DNA of 17,394 bases from Aliidiomarina sp047920995 (lineage in GTDB: Bacteria; Pseudomonadota; Gammaproteobacteria; Enterobacterales; Alteromonadaceae), in contig NZ_JBLRWZ010000041.1 in assembly GCF_047920995.1 (NCBI RefSeq), forward strand, positions 1-17,394, given 5' to 3'. Of the stretch, positions 6,441 to 13,887 are shown piece after piece (within the stretch, counting starts at the first letter, position 1; each line of letters opens with the position of its first letter). Position numbers and translations under genes: made by a program. The notes beneath the pieces are model-generated. The model did not search any database. It was given only the letters and a program-made list of their open reading frames with translations, and was not told the DNA's origin.

Positions 6441-7493
6441 ATGAAGATTCTTGTTACCGGCACCGCCGGATTTATCGGTTTTTACACCGCAGTGAAATTG
6501 CTCGAGATGGGCCACGAAGTTGTCGGCCTTGATAGCATTAATGATTATTACGATGTAAATCTTAAGTTCGGCCGTTTACAGGAAACGGGCATCGCTCGTG
6601 CTGAGGTAACTTACGGAAAGCTCGTGCAATCAAGCGCTTATTCAGCGTACCGTTTTGTGCAATTGCAGCTAGAAGATACTGCTGAAATTAATCAGTTGTT
6701 CAAAACTGAACAGTTTGATGCGGTGTGTAATTTAGCCGCCCAGGCTGGCGTGCGCTATTCATTGGAAAATCCGCGCGCTTACATTGATGCCAACGTGGTG
6801 GGCTTCCTGAATATTCTTGAGGCGTGTCGGCACAATAATGTGCAGAACTTAAGTTACGCCTCGAGCTCCTCGGTGTACGGCTTGAACGAAATCATGCCTT
6901 TCTCCACCAAGCATAATGTGGACCATCCGGTAAGTTTGTACGCCGCCACCAAGAAATCCAATGAGTTGATGGCGCACACCTACGCGCATTTATACGGCAT
7001 GCAATGCACCGGGCTGCGCTTTTTCACTGTGTATGGCCCGTGGGGGCGCCCAGATATGGCGCCATTTATCTTCACTAAGGCGGCATTTAATGGCGATACC
7101 ATTAAGGTATTTAACCACGGTAAAATGAAGCGCGATTTCACCTACATTGATGACATTGTAGAGGGTGTGGTGCGAGTAATTTTGCAGCCGTGTAGCGCTA
7201 ATGCACAGTGGAGTGGCGCAGAGCCAGACCCTTCGAGTTCTTCCGCACCTTACAAAATCTACAACATCGGCAACAGCGATACCGTGCAGCTGATGGAATT
7301 TATTGAAGCGGTTGAGCAGGCCGCAGGCGTAGCCATTAATAAAGAGTTTATGCCAATTCAGCCGGGCGATGTGGTAGCAACGTTCGCCGATGTAAGCGAG
7401 CTTGAGCAAGATATGGGGTATCGCCCAAGCACGCCAGTTACCGAAGGCATGCGCCGCACTGTAGCTTGGTACCGCGAGTTTTATCGGGTTTAA
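6441..7493 (+). CDS. NAD-dependent epimerase, UDP-glucuronate 4-epimerase type
   Basis: The 350-residue extended short-chain dehydrogenase has the NAD-binding GTAGFIG motif (7-13), the acidic residue after beta-2 (GLDSINDYYD), the LAAQAGVRYSLENPRAYIDANVVGF block, the catalytic serine region SSSSVYG (141-147) and YAATK (Y167, K171). VYGPWGRPDMAPF and HGKMKRDFTYIDDIV are typical of UDP-glucuronate/UDP-galacturonate epimerases used for capsule or LPS precursors. A usual polysaccharide-cluster gene is here placed between rimI and prfC. The sugar substrate is inferred from family signatures. It converges on prfC, and the two stop codons overlap in TTAA. Confidence 0.88.
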   Translation: MKILVTGTAGFIGFYTAVKLLEMGHEVVGLDSINDYYDVNLKFGRLQETGIARAEVTYGKLVQSSAYSAYRFVQLQLEDTAEINQLFKTEQFDAVCNLAAQAGVRYSLENPRAYIDANVVGFLNILEACRHNNVQNLSYASSSSVYGLNEIMPFSTKHNVDHPVSLYAATKKSNELMAHTYAHLYGMQCTGLRFFTVYGPWGRPDMAPFIFTKAAFNGDTIKVFNHGKMKRDFTYIDDIVEGVVRVILQPCSANAQWSGAEPDPSSSSAPYKIYNIGNSDTVQLMEFIEAVEQAAGVAINKEFMPIQPGDVVATFADVSELEQDMGYRPSTPVTEGMRRTVAWYREFYRV

Positions 7494-9073
7494 ACTTCTT
7501 TCGTATGCGCGAAGCTGATATCTGGATAACGCTCTTTCGTAAGCGATAAATTCGCCATGGTTGGGGCGATGTATGCGAGCGCATCACCACCATCAAGCGC
7601 GAGGTTATGCTCGGTTTTGCGGCGGAATTCATCCAGTTTCTTGGCATCGCTACAGTACACCCAGCGCGCCGTGGCTACTTGGATGTTTTCATACAGCGCT
7701 TCTACTTTGTATTCGGCGCGGAGGCGATGTACTACTACATCAAACTGCAGCATACCTACCGCACCTACGATTAAATCGTTGGAAGCGAGCGGCCGGAAAA
7801 CCTGCACTGCGCCTTCTTCTGAAAGTTGCACAAGGCCTTTTAAGAGCTGCTTTTGCTTGAGCGGATCTTTCAAACGAATGCGGCGGAACAATTCTGGCGC
7901 AAAGTTCGGAATACCGGTGAATTTAAAATCTTCACCCCAGGTGAAGGTATCACCAATTTGAATGGTGCCGTGATTGTGCAAGCCAATGATATCGCCGGGG
8001 AATGCTTCTTCTACGTGCTCGCGATCACCTGCTAAGAAGGTGAGGGCATCGGCGATGCGCACATCTTTGCCGGTGCGCACGTGTTTCATTTTCATGCCCT
8101 GCTGATATTTACCCGACACAATGCGCATGAATGCCACGCGATCGCGGTGGCGCGGATCCATATTCGCTTGGATTTTGAATACGAAACCGGAAAAACGCTC
8201 ATCGGTGGAATCCACGAAGGTGTCTTTATCGGTAGCGCGGCCAATTGGCTTGGGTGCCCATTCCACGAGGCCATCGAGCATATGATCTACACCGAAGTTA
8301 CCGAGCGCGGTACCGAAAAATACCGGGGTGAGTTCGCCGGCGAGGAACATTTCTAGATCGAATTCGTTAGAAGCGCCTTTCACCAGATCGATTTCGCCAC
8401 GCAAATCTTCGGCATACTCGCCGATGCGTTTATCGAGCTCTGGGTTATCGATACCTTTAATGATATCGAGCTCCTGAATGCGGTGGCCTTGACCGGTTTT
8501 GTAGAAAATAACTTCATCGCGGGCGAGGTGATACACGCCCTTGAAGTTTTTACCTTGGCCAATTGGCCAGGTAATCGGCGCGCACATGATTTTTAGTACA
8601 TCTTCTACTTCATCGAGTAGCTCTAACGGATCGCGGATATCGCGATCGAGCTTGTTGATGAAGGTAATGATGGGAGTATCGCGCAGGCGAGTTACGTCCA
8701 TCAGTTTGATGGTACGTTCTTCAACACCTTTGGCGGCATCGATAACCATCAAGCAGGAATCAACCGCGGTAAGGGTGCGGTAGGTATCTTCCGAGAAATC
8801 TTCGTGGCCCGGGGTATCGAGTAAGTTAACCAGCGCATCGTGATACGGGAACTGCATTACCGAGGTGGTAACCGAGATGCCCCGTTCTTTTTCCATCTCC
8901 ATCCAATCAGATTTCGCATGCTGACCAGATTTCTTGCCCTTTACGGTACCAGCCTTTTGCAGCTTTTGTCCGTGGAGCAATACTTTTTCGGTGATGGTGG
9001 TTTTACCGGCATCCGGGTGCGAGATGATCGCGAATGTGCGGCGCTTGTTTACTTCGTTTTGAACCGTGCTCAT
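7490..9073 (-). CDS. prfC: Peptide chain release factor 3 (RF3)
   Basis: The 527-residue translational GTPase is nearly the same length as E. coli RF3 (529). The GTP-binding elements are intact: P-loop SHPDAGKTTITEK (18-30), switch region KERGISVTTSVMQF, DTPGHEDFSEDTYR and NKLDRD. The RF3-typical middle and C-terminal parts follow (FFGTALGNFGVDHMLD, RHRDRVAFMRIVSGKYQQGMK, EEGAVQVFRP, GAVGMLQFDVVVHRL). RF3 recycles RF1/RF2 from the ribosome after peptide release. The start has a modest AAGG-type ribosome site. Nearness to holD-rimI matches the enterobacterial order. Its stop codon overlaps that of the epimerase. Confidence 0.97.
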   Translation of the reverse strand: MSTVQNEVNKRRTFAIISHPDAGKTTITEKVLLHGQKLQKAGTVKGKKSGQHAKSDWMEMEKERGISVTTSVMQFPYHDALVNLLDTPGHEDFSEDTYRTLTAVDSCLMVIDAAKGVEERTIKLMDVTRLRDTPIITFINKLDRDIRDPLELLDEVEDVLKIMCAPITWPIGQGKNFKGVYHLARDEVIFYKTGQGHRIQELDIIKGIDNPELDKRIGEYAEDLRGEIDLVKGASNEFDLEMFLAGELTPVFFGTALGNFGVDHMLDGLVEWAPKPIGRATDKDTFVDSTDERFSGFVFKIQANMDPRHRDRVAFMRIVSGKYQQGMKMKHVRTGKDVRIADALTFLAGDREHVEEAFPGDIIGLHNHGTIQIGDTFTWGEDFKFTGIPNFAPELFRRIRLKDPLKQKQLLKGLVQLSEEGAVQVFRPLASNDLIVGAVGMLQFDVVVHRLRAEYKVEALYENIQVATARWVYCSDAKKLDEFRRKTEHNLALDGGDALAYIAPTMANLSLTKERYPDISFAHTKEV

Positions 9074-9168
9074 TAATTTCGCCTTGCCTGCGTGGTATTA
9101 GGTGCGCTTACTTTATCGACGTTTAGGGCGGCGATTTTACCCGCATTGGTGCGCGCTGGCAATGCGGG

Positions 9169-9315
9169 CGGAGAGATTGGGGTCAGTGAGCACCGTCACT
9201 GACCCCATTCTTTCCGGAGGCAGAGGAAATCGCGCTGCAACCCGCATGGTTTGGCAGCTATGGGGTGGGGACACAGAGAAAGGGGTCAGACACCGCGCTC
9301 ACTGACCCCATTCTC
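9169..9315 (+). repeat. Composite two-hairpin REP element, copy A
   Basis: The 147-bp element has hairpin 1 (GGGGTCAGTGAGC ACC GTCACTGACCCC), a conserved tail CGGAGGCAGAGGAAA, a less conserved middle of about 60 nt, then ACAGAGAAA leading into hairpin 2 (GGGGTCAGACACCGCGCTCACTGACCCC). It aligns end to end with 13888-14034, with equal length and the same order. It fills half of the 295-bp region between the divergent prfC and Gcr-like genes, where both promoters must lie; I could not pick reliable promoter boxes. Confidence 0.9.
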
Positions 9316-9368
9316 TGCAGCGGAACTTTGTGGCATGCTACAGATCGCGAATTAATGGAAGGACAGCC

Positions 9369-11420
9369 GTGGATATGGCGAAACACCTGAGTGTATCGAG
9401 CGAGGCAATGTGTAAGCCGTTGCTGAAGAAGTTGCAGAAAATTGAGGCGGAATATGAGGGTACTGACAATCCAGAGCAGCAAGCGCTGGATAGCTTTGTT
9501 GCACTCATCGATTATTTTCGCAGGGGCAATGCTGCGGCCGCCGGCGAGAGGATGACGGCGCTAACTCACTATTTGCAGCAGAACCCAGATCTGAATGCTT
9601 CCTTTAGCGAGCAGCTGCATCAATACTTTTTAGGGCTGAACATTTATCCGGTGCTGGTGAACCTAGGCATTATGGCGCGCCGGGGAATGCTGGGGGAAAT
9701 GGCAACGCGGCTTTACGATCGGCTAATTCCTCCGCCGCATACGGATAATAGTTCGCTGGATGTGCTGGCGCGTGCATTTTACTGGCGTTCCGATGCTAAA
9801 TGGTTGGGGCTTATTACTCCGCAACATTGGTTGCGCCTTTATTCCGTGCTGGCGCAAGGCGCTTCTGCAGAAACTCTGGAGGAGGTGCGCTCACATATCC
9901 GCGGAGAAACCCTGTATGTACTGGAAATGCTCTCGATTTGGTTGGCGGCGGAAGAGCTTGAGCCGGAACTAATGCGGGTAGATCGCAAGCTAATTGACAT
10001 CGATTCACCATTTATTGCCCTCCAGCGCGAGATGCACCTATTCATTGAGCACGAAACAAAGCGGATGGCGGAGCCAACATTAAAGCCTTTTGATGTAGCG
10101 CATGTATGGGTGATGTTGGCGCAGTGTCAGGAGCAGGTGGACAGAATTCGCCGCCGTGGCCGCGGTTCATCTGGCTCATCGATGGCGATGGCGCATTTAT
10201 TGGAACGTTTAGAGCAAACCATTCAGCGCTTGCAGGTGCTGCTGGGGCTGATGGCGGAGCCCAGTAAACTTACTGCGCTGCGCCGTGGGGTATTGTTGTG
10301 GCAGGAGTTGTTAAATGCGGCGGTAATGAAAAATAGCATGCTGGACGTATGGCGCCGCAGCACTGCGTTGGTATCGCGGAGCATTACGCAAAACTCCAGT
10401 GATCACGGCGAGCATTATATTGCGCGTGATAAGAGCAGCTATTTTGCGCTGTTTCGTTCGGCAGCCGGCGCCGGCATTATTATCGCGTTGATGGCGTTAC
10501 TCAAGATTCATATTGAGAGCCTTGGGCTGGCGCGCCTGAGTACCACGGTGTTGGTGAGTTTAAATTACGGCCTCGGGTTTGTGCTGGTGCATTTGTGTAA
10601 ATTCACCATTGCCACGAAGCAGCCTGCTGTAACGGCGGCCAGTTTTGCTGCGGAAGTGGAGCGCAATGACCGCGGCCGAGCGGTGGCTCGCAAGCTGGCG
10701 GTGCTGTTGATTGACGTGAACCGCTCGCAGTGGGCAGCCGTGTGGGGCAACATTTCCACGGCCTTACTTACATCAGCCCTGCTGTGCTTTGGCGTGTGGT
10801 GGTATTTGCACGAGCCGTTGTTAAGTGTGTCTGCGGCGGAGTATCAGATGCAGGCGATTCGTCCATTCGAGAGCATGGCCCTGCTGTATGCCGCAATTGC
10901 TGGGGTGTGGTTGTTCTGTTCTGGTTTGATTGCCGGGTTCTTTGATAATCGCGCCGATTTTGTGGAGTTGCGTGCGCGGTTGTATCACCATCGGGCATTA
11001 CGGTGGCTTGGTGCTGAGCGCAGGGAGCGGTTTGCCCATTATGTGCACGAGAATTATGGCTCGGTGATGGGCAATTTCTTGTTCGGCGTATTGTTGGGGA
11101 GTACCAGTTATTTCGGCTATTTGCTCGGATACCCCTTGGATATTCGCCATGTGGCGTTTTCTTCAGCCAACCTTGGGTACGCTAGCTTCAGTGAGTGGCC
11201 TTCGTTGTGGGGTTTTTTGCAGGGGCTGTTCTTTGTATTGCTGATTGGTTTTGTGAATCTGTGGGTGAGCTTCAGCATTGCGCTGCAGGTGGCTGTGCGC
11301 GCGCGCGGCACCAAAATCCAGAAGTTTCGCGCGCTATTCAAGTGTATTTGGCAGAATATGCGCGAAAACCCGCTGCACTTTTTCTTCCCCACCGTTTCTG
11401 AGCGCGGGAAGGATAAGTAG
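9369..11420 (+). CDS. Large membrane protein of the 'Gcr site-specific recombinase' family
   Basis: I place the start at GTG 9369, 6 nt after GGAAGGA; ATG 9375 or an upstream ATG at 9330 are alternatives. The protein has about 683 residues. The N-terminal two thirds is helical and soluble-looking (LLKKLQKIEAEYEG, LDSFVALIDYFRRGNA). The C-terminal third has several membrane segments (AGAGIIIALMALLKI, LVSLNYGLGFVLVHLC, ISTALLTSALLCFGVWWYL, MALLYAAIAGVWLFCSGLIAGFF, FLQGLFFVLLIGFVNLWVSF). TKQPAVTAASFA and FFDNRADFVELRARLYHHRALRWLG are recognisable family blocks. The family is named after a gonococcal gene credited with site-specific recombination, but no tyrosine- or serine-recombinase active site is visible and the protein is a membrane protein. 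Its true function is best treated as unknown. The gene ends 4 nt before a REP copy. Confidence 0.8.
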   Translation: MDMAKHLSVSSEAMCKPLLKKLQKIEAEYEGTDNPEQQALDSFVALIDYFRRGNAAAAGERMTALTHYLQQNPDLNASFSEQLHQYFLGLNIYPVLVNLGIMARRGMLGEMATRLYDRLIPPPHTDNSSLDVLARAFYWRSDAKWLGLITPQHWLRLYSVLAQGASAETLEEVRSHIRGETLYVLEMLSIWLAAEELEPELMRVDRKLIDIDSPFIALQREMHLFIEHETKRMAEPTLKPFDVAHVWVMLAQCQEQVDRIRRRGRGSSGSSMAMAHLLERLEQTIQRLQVLLGLMAEPSKLTALRRGVLLWQELLNAAVMKNSMLDVWRRSTALVSRSITQNSSDHGEHYIARDKSSYFALFRSAAGAGIIIALMALLKIHIESLGLARLSTTVLVSLNYGLGFVLVHLCKFTIATKQPAVTAASFAAEVERNDRGRAVARKLAVLLIDVNRSQWAAVWGNISTALLTSALLCFGVWWYLHEPLLSVSAAEYQMQAIRPFESMALLYAAIAGVWLFCSGLIAGFFDNRADFVELRARLYHHRALRWLGAERRERFAHYVHENYGSVMGNFLFGVLLGSTSYFGYLLGYPLDIRHVAFSSANLGYASFSEWPSLWGFLQGLFFVLLIGFVNLWVSFSIALQVAVRARGTKIQKFRALFKCIWQNMRENPLHFFFPTVSERGKDK

Positions 11421-11424
11421 GGAG

Positions 11425-11480
11425 GATGGGGTCAGTGAGGGCGGTGTCAGTGACGGCGGTGTCTGACCCCGTTTTCTCTG
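11425..11480 (+). repeat. REP hairpin between convergent genes, with internal 15-bp duplication
   Basis: GGGGTCAG (11428-11435) pairs with CTGACCCC (11463-11470). Between them GTCAGTGAGGGCGGT and GTCAGTGACGGCGGT are adjacent 15-bp near-copies (11431-11445, 11446-11460; one mismatch). The arm is followed by GTTTTCTCTGTCCCC, matching the conserved segment next to hairpin 2 of copy A in reverse orientation. It lies 4 nt after the Gcr-like stop and 24 nt from the cryptochrome stop, so it may act as a bidirectional terminator or mRNA 3' end. Confidence 0.85.
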
Positions 11481-11504
11481 TCCCCATCATCACTCATTGG
11501 TTTT

Positions 11505-12920
11505 TTACTCCAATTGGCTAGATGCCCACAGCGCGCGATAGGCGCCATCGGTATCGTACACGTTGGCTTGTTTCTCGATGTTGAACCAGCTGCCACCGCG
11601 TGGGTTAGCCGCGAGGCCGCCAATATACTGCCAGTTGCCGTAGTTGCTGCCAGGATCGTAATCCAGCAGCTTGGCTTCGAACCACGCTGCGCCCCACCGC
11701 CAATCGATATGCAAATCATGAATCAGCATCGATGCCACATTCTGCCTACCGCGATTACTCATAAAACCCGTGCTATTAAGCTCGCGCATGTTTGCGTTGA
11801 TAAACTCACTTTCTGTGGTTCCTGTGCGCCATTGCGCAAATTCCGAGGCTTTGGTGCCATAGAGAGAGGGGTCAGTGAGCGCGGTGTCAGACACCGCGCT
11901 CACTGACCCCATTTTCTCCGCCCCCGCCCGCGAGGAACCCATAGGCTCCGCTCGGCCACAAAACAGCGCGCCTCTGCGCTGCGCGGCGAGATACTGGAAG
12001 AAATCTCGCCACAACAGCTCTACGATGAGCCACTCGGTAGACGCATTGGCCCCATGGCGGTGTTCATACTCCCGCACTGCGCGAAGCACCTGCTGGGGTG
12101 AGATGCAGCCGAGATTAAGCCACGGCGAAAGCTTGCTAGAGTAATCTGCGCCAATTAGGCCATTGCGAGTTTCTTTGTAATGCCCGAGTGCTTGTTGGCA
12201 ATAATGGCTTAACCGCTGCTCACCAGCCGATTCTCCGCCAACAAAGGGCAATACCGAACGAGGCTCACTCACTTCGGCTATGGGAATAGGGCTTTCGGTG
12301 CGGTTTTCGCTGAGGGCAGCAACTTCTTGCAACATTACCCGTTGCGCTTCGGTGCGCTCGCTGCTGTTTATCAACGAATGAAATGCAACTTCAGCGCTGT
12401 GCTCTACATCGCGCCCTACCTCGCGCTCCACTTTGCGGCGAAACTTGCTGAAACTACTGAGCGCATCTGGATGCCTAGCCGTTACGATAGTGCTTGTCAG
12501 CAAGGTGTAGCATTCATGCTCAACCAGGGTGATGCCGATGGCCTCTAGCGTAGAGCGCACTGTTTCGGCAACGAACTGCTCTTCATGCGCCCACAGTTTT
12601 TGCGTGTGCACTTCTTGAATATCAAGCTGCTGACAAAGTTCTACCAACAGCCCCGCCGCTTCTCCGCATTGAATAATAAGTGGAATTTGCTGCAAGTTGT
12701 TCCGCAGGTTCAGTAGGCTTTGCCATAGAAACCCGGCGCGAAGCTCTCCGCAACGCGGTATGCTTTCATCAGCAAAGCAAAATTCGCCGGTGTATTGTTC
12801 ATCGTAAAAGAAGGCTCCCACCACCGCACCACCTTCCTGCATACTAGCCTGGTAGGCGGCATCTAGCGCTGGGTTGCTTGCTACGCGCAAGTTGCGTTGA
12901 AACCATACCAATGTGTTCAT
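11505..12920 (-). CDS. DASH-type cryptochrome / photolyase with in-frame REP-encoded insert
   Basis: The 471-residue flavoprotein has an N-terminal photolyase alpha/beta domain (LVWFQRNLRV, then YDEQYTG) and an FAD-binding helical domain. It carries YKETRNGLIGADYSSKLSPWLNLGCISPQQV, VELLWRDFFQYLA, NANMRELNSTGFMSNRGRQNVASML, DWRWGAAWFEAKLLDYDPGSNYGNWQY and the DASH C-terminal FNIEKQANVYD. Cry-DASH proteins bind FAD and usually MTHF and repair cyclobutane pyrimidine dimers, mainly in single-stranded DNA. Residues 337-354 (MGSVSAVSDTALTDPSLY), and probably the preceding GAEK, come from a REP palindrome read in frame. The insert lies in the loop between the LLWRDFF helix and FAQWRTG. All recognisable FAD-site motifs remain. 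The gene is third in an operon with DUF2256 and a flavin reductase, 14 nt after the reductase stop. Confidence 0.93.
   Translation of the reverse strand: MNTLVWFQRNLRVASNPALDAAYQASMQEGGAVVGAFFYDEQYTGEFCFADESIPRCGELRAGFLWQSLLNLRNNLQQIPLIIQCGEAAGLLVELCQQLDIQEVHTQKLWAHEEQFVAETVRSTLEAIGITLVEHECYTLLTSTIVTARHPDALSSFSKFRRKVEREVGRDVEHSAEVAFHSLINSSERTEAQRVMLQEVAALSENRTESPIPIAEVSEPRSVLPFVGGESAGEQRLSHYCQQALGHYKETRNGLIGADYSSKLSPWLNLGCISPQQVLRAVREYEHRHGANASTEWLIVELLWRDFFQYLAAQRRGALFCGRAEPMGSSRAGAEKMGSVSAVSDTALTDPSLYGTKASEFAQWRTGTTESEFINANMRELNSTGFMSNRGRQNVASMLIHDLHIDWRWGAAWFEAKLLDYDPGSNYGNWQYIGGLAANPRGGSWFNIEKQANVYDTDGAYRALWASSQLE
11864..11926 (-). repeat. REP element inserted in frame in the DASH cryptochrome gene
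   Basis: 11868-11910 is a perfect 43-nt palindrome: 21-bp arms GGGGTCAGTGAGCGCGGTGTC and its complement around a single A. On the minus strand it is preceded by GGGGGCGGAGAAAA, which also precedes hairpin 2 in copy B. The gene's frame passes through without a stop. Confidence 0.92.
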
Positions 12921-12934
12921 GTATCGTGCTCTGC

Positions 12935-13672
12935 CTAATCTTTGTTGGAAACGGATTCCCGAAATTGACGAATATCCACCACTTTCTCGCCCGCTGTGCC
13001 TTGTTTTGGTAACGGCGTAGAGGTTTGTGCAGGCTCGGCGTAGCTGAAACGATCTAGCAAAGAGGTACTGTGATAGCCATCAAGACCCGATATCGCCAAG
13101 CTGCCGAGATCTTCAATCGCCACGTTACCATCGCCTTTCAGCGCCTGCTCGGCGAAGCGCACCCACACAATTTCGCCGATTACAAATTCGGTGCCGTTGG
13201 CTTTAAATGGCACGATTTCTACTAATTTTAGGCCGATTTGTAACGGGCTTTCGGCTACTGAAGGTGCAGTGAAAGTGCTTTTATCAGGCCAAAATGGGGT
13301 AAGGCCGGTGGCCTCGAACTCGCAGGTTTCTGAGCTAAAGTTAGCGCTTGCATCATGCGCCGCTGGCAGCATTGCTGCACTCACATGGTTGATGGTGTAC
13401 ACGCCGGTATTCTCGATATTTACTAGGGTATCTCGGGGTGCCATGCCGTTAACCCGCGGCCGCATTACCATGCCTACTAGCGCGGGGCTGGCGCCAAGAT
13501 GCACCACCGAGCTCACCATGGCGAGATTGAGAATGCCGCTTGGCGCAGTGGTGCCGATAAGGTTGGCGCTTTTGAAACCGGAGAGGCTGTTCACAAGGCG
13601 AGCACGAAACCGTGAAGGAAGCGCAGCAAAATCGGCGCTGGTGAATTTTACAATGGAATCATTTGTGCTCAT
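12935..13672 (-). CDS. Flavin reductase family protein (FMN-binding split barrel)
   Basis: I start at ATG 13672 (MSTNDSIVKF); the frame is open upstream, but those codons overlap the DUF2256 gene and do not resemble the family. The protein has 246 residues. FKSANLIGTTAPSGILNLAMVSSVVHLGASPALVGMVMRP is the characteristic flavin-reductase-like core that binds FMN. RDTLVNIENTGVYTINHV and LQIGLKLVEIVPFKANGTEFVIGEIVWV continue the split-barrel pattern. It overlaps DUF2256 by 14 nt and ends 14 nt before the cryptochrome start, so the three are an operon. A natural inference is that it supplies or handles reduced flavin for the cryptochrome, but the true substrate cannot be read from sequence. Confidence 0.85.
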   Translation of the reverse strand: MSTNDSIVKFTSADFAALPSRFRARLVNSLSGFKSANLIGTTAPSGILNLAMVSSVVHLGASPALVGMVMRPRVNGMAPRDTLVNIENTGVYTINHVSAAMLPAAHDASANFSSETCEFEATGLTPFWPDKSTFTAPSVAESPLQIGLKLVEIVPFKANGTEFVIGEIVWVRFAEQALKGDGNVAIEDLGSLAISGLDGYHSTSLLDRFSYAEPAQTSTPLPKQGTAGEKVVDIRQFRESVSNKD

Positions 13673-13817
13673 GGGGGCTGGTATCCTTATTTTTATTGCG
13701 GCGACAACGCTCGGAACAATAGCGCACTTCATGCCATACGCTTTCCCACTTCTTTCGCCAGTTGAACGGCTTTTCGCACACCGCACACACCTTGCTCGGC
13801 AAATGTTGCTTCTTCAA
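13659..13817 (-). CDS. DUF2256 small zinc-finger-like protein
   Basis: The frame is open from ATG 13847 (62 residues). I prefer TTG 13817 because AAGGAG sits 9 nt before it, no ribosome site precedes the ATG, and the resulting start (KKQHLPSKVCAVC) matches where DUF2256 proteins begin. Conserved pattern: LPSKVCAVCEKPFNWRKKWESVWHEVRYCSERCRR, with a C-x2-C pair and a later C-x3-C pair, probably one metal site. DUF2256 has no assigned biochemical function and often sits beside cryptochrome/photolyase genes. Here it is the first gene of the flavin reductase-cryptochrome operon, overlapping the reductase by 14 nt. Confidence 0.85.
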   Translation of the reverse strand: MKKQHLPSKVCAVCEKPFNWRKKWESVWHEVRYCSERCRRNKNKDTSPHEHK

Positions 13818-13887
13818 CGCTGATCGCTCCTTTCTGTACTTGCTCATCAGTTACGCGCTCGCTCTGAAATTGGTTCAGCGAGATTGG

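Noticed and set aside
13191..13823. 210-codon plus-strand open frame over the flavin reductase and DUF2256 genes
   Set aside because: Antisense shadow; the minus strand has clear family motifs and operon structure.
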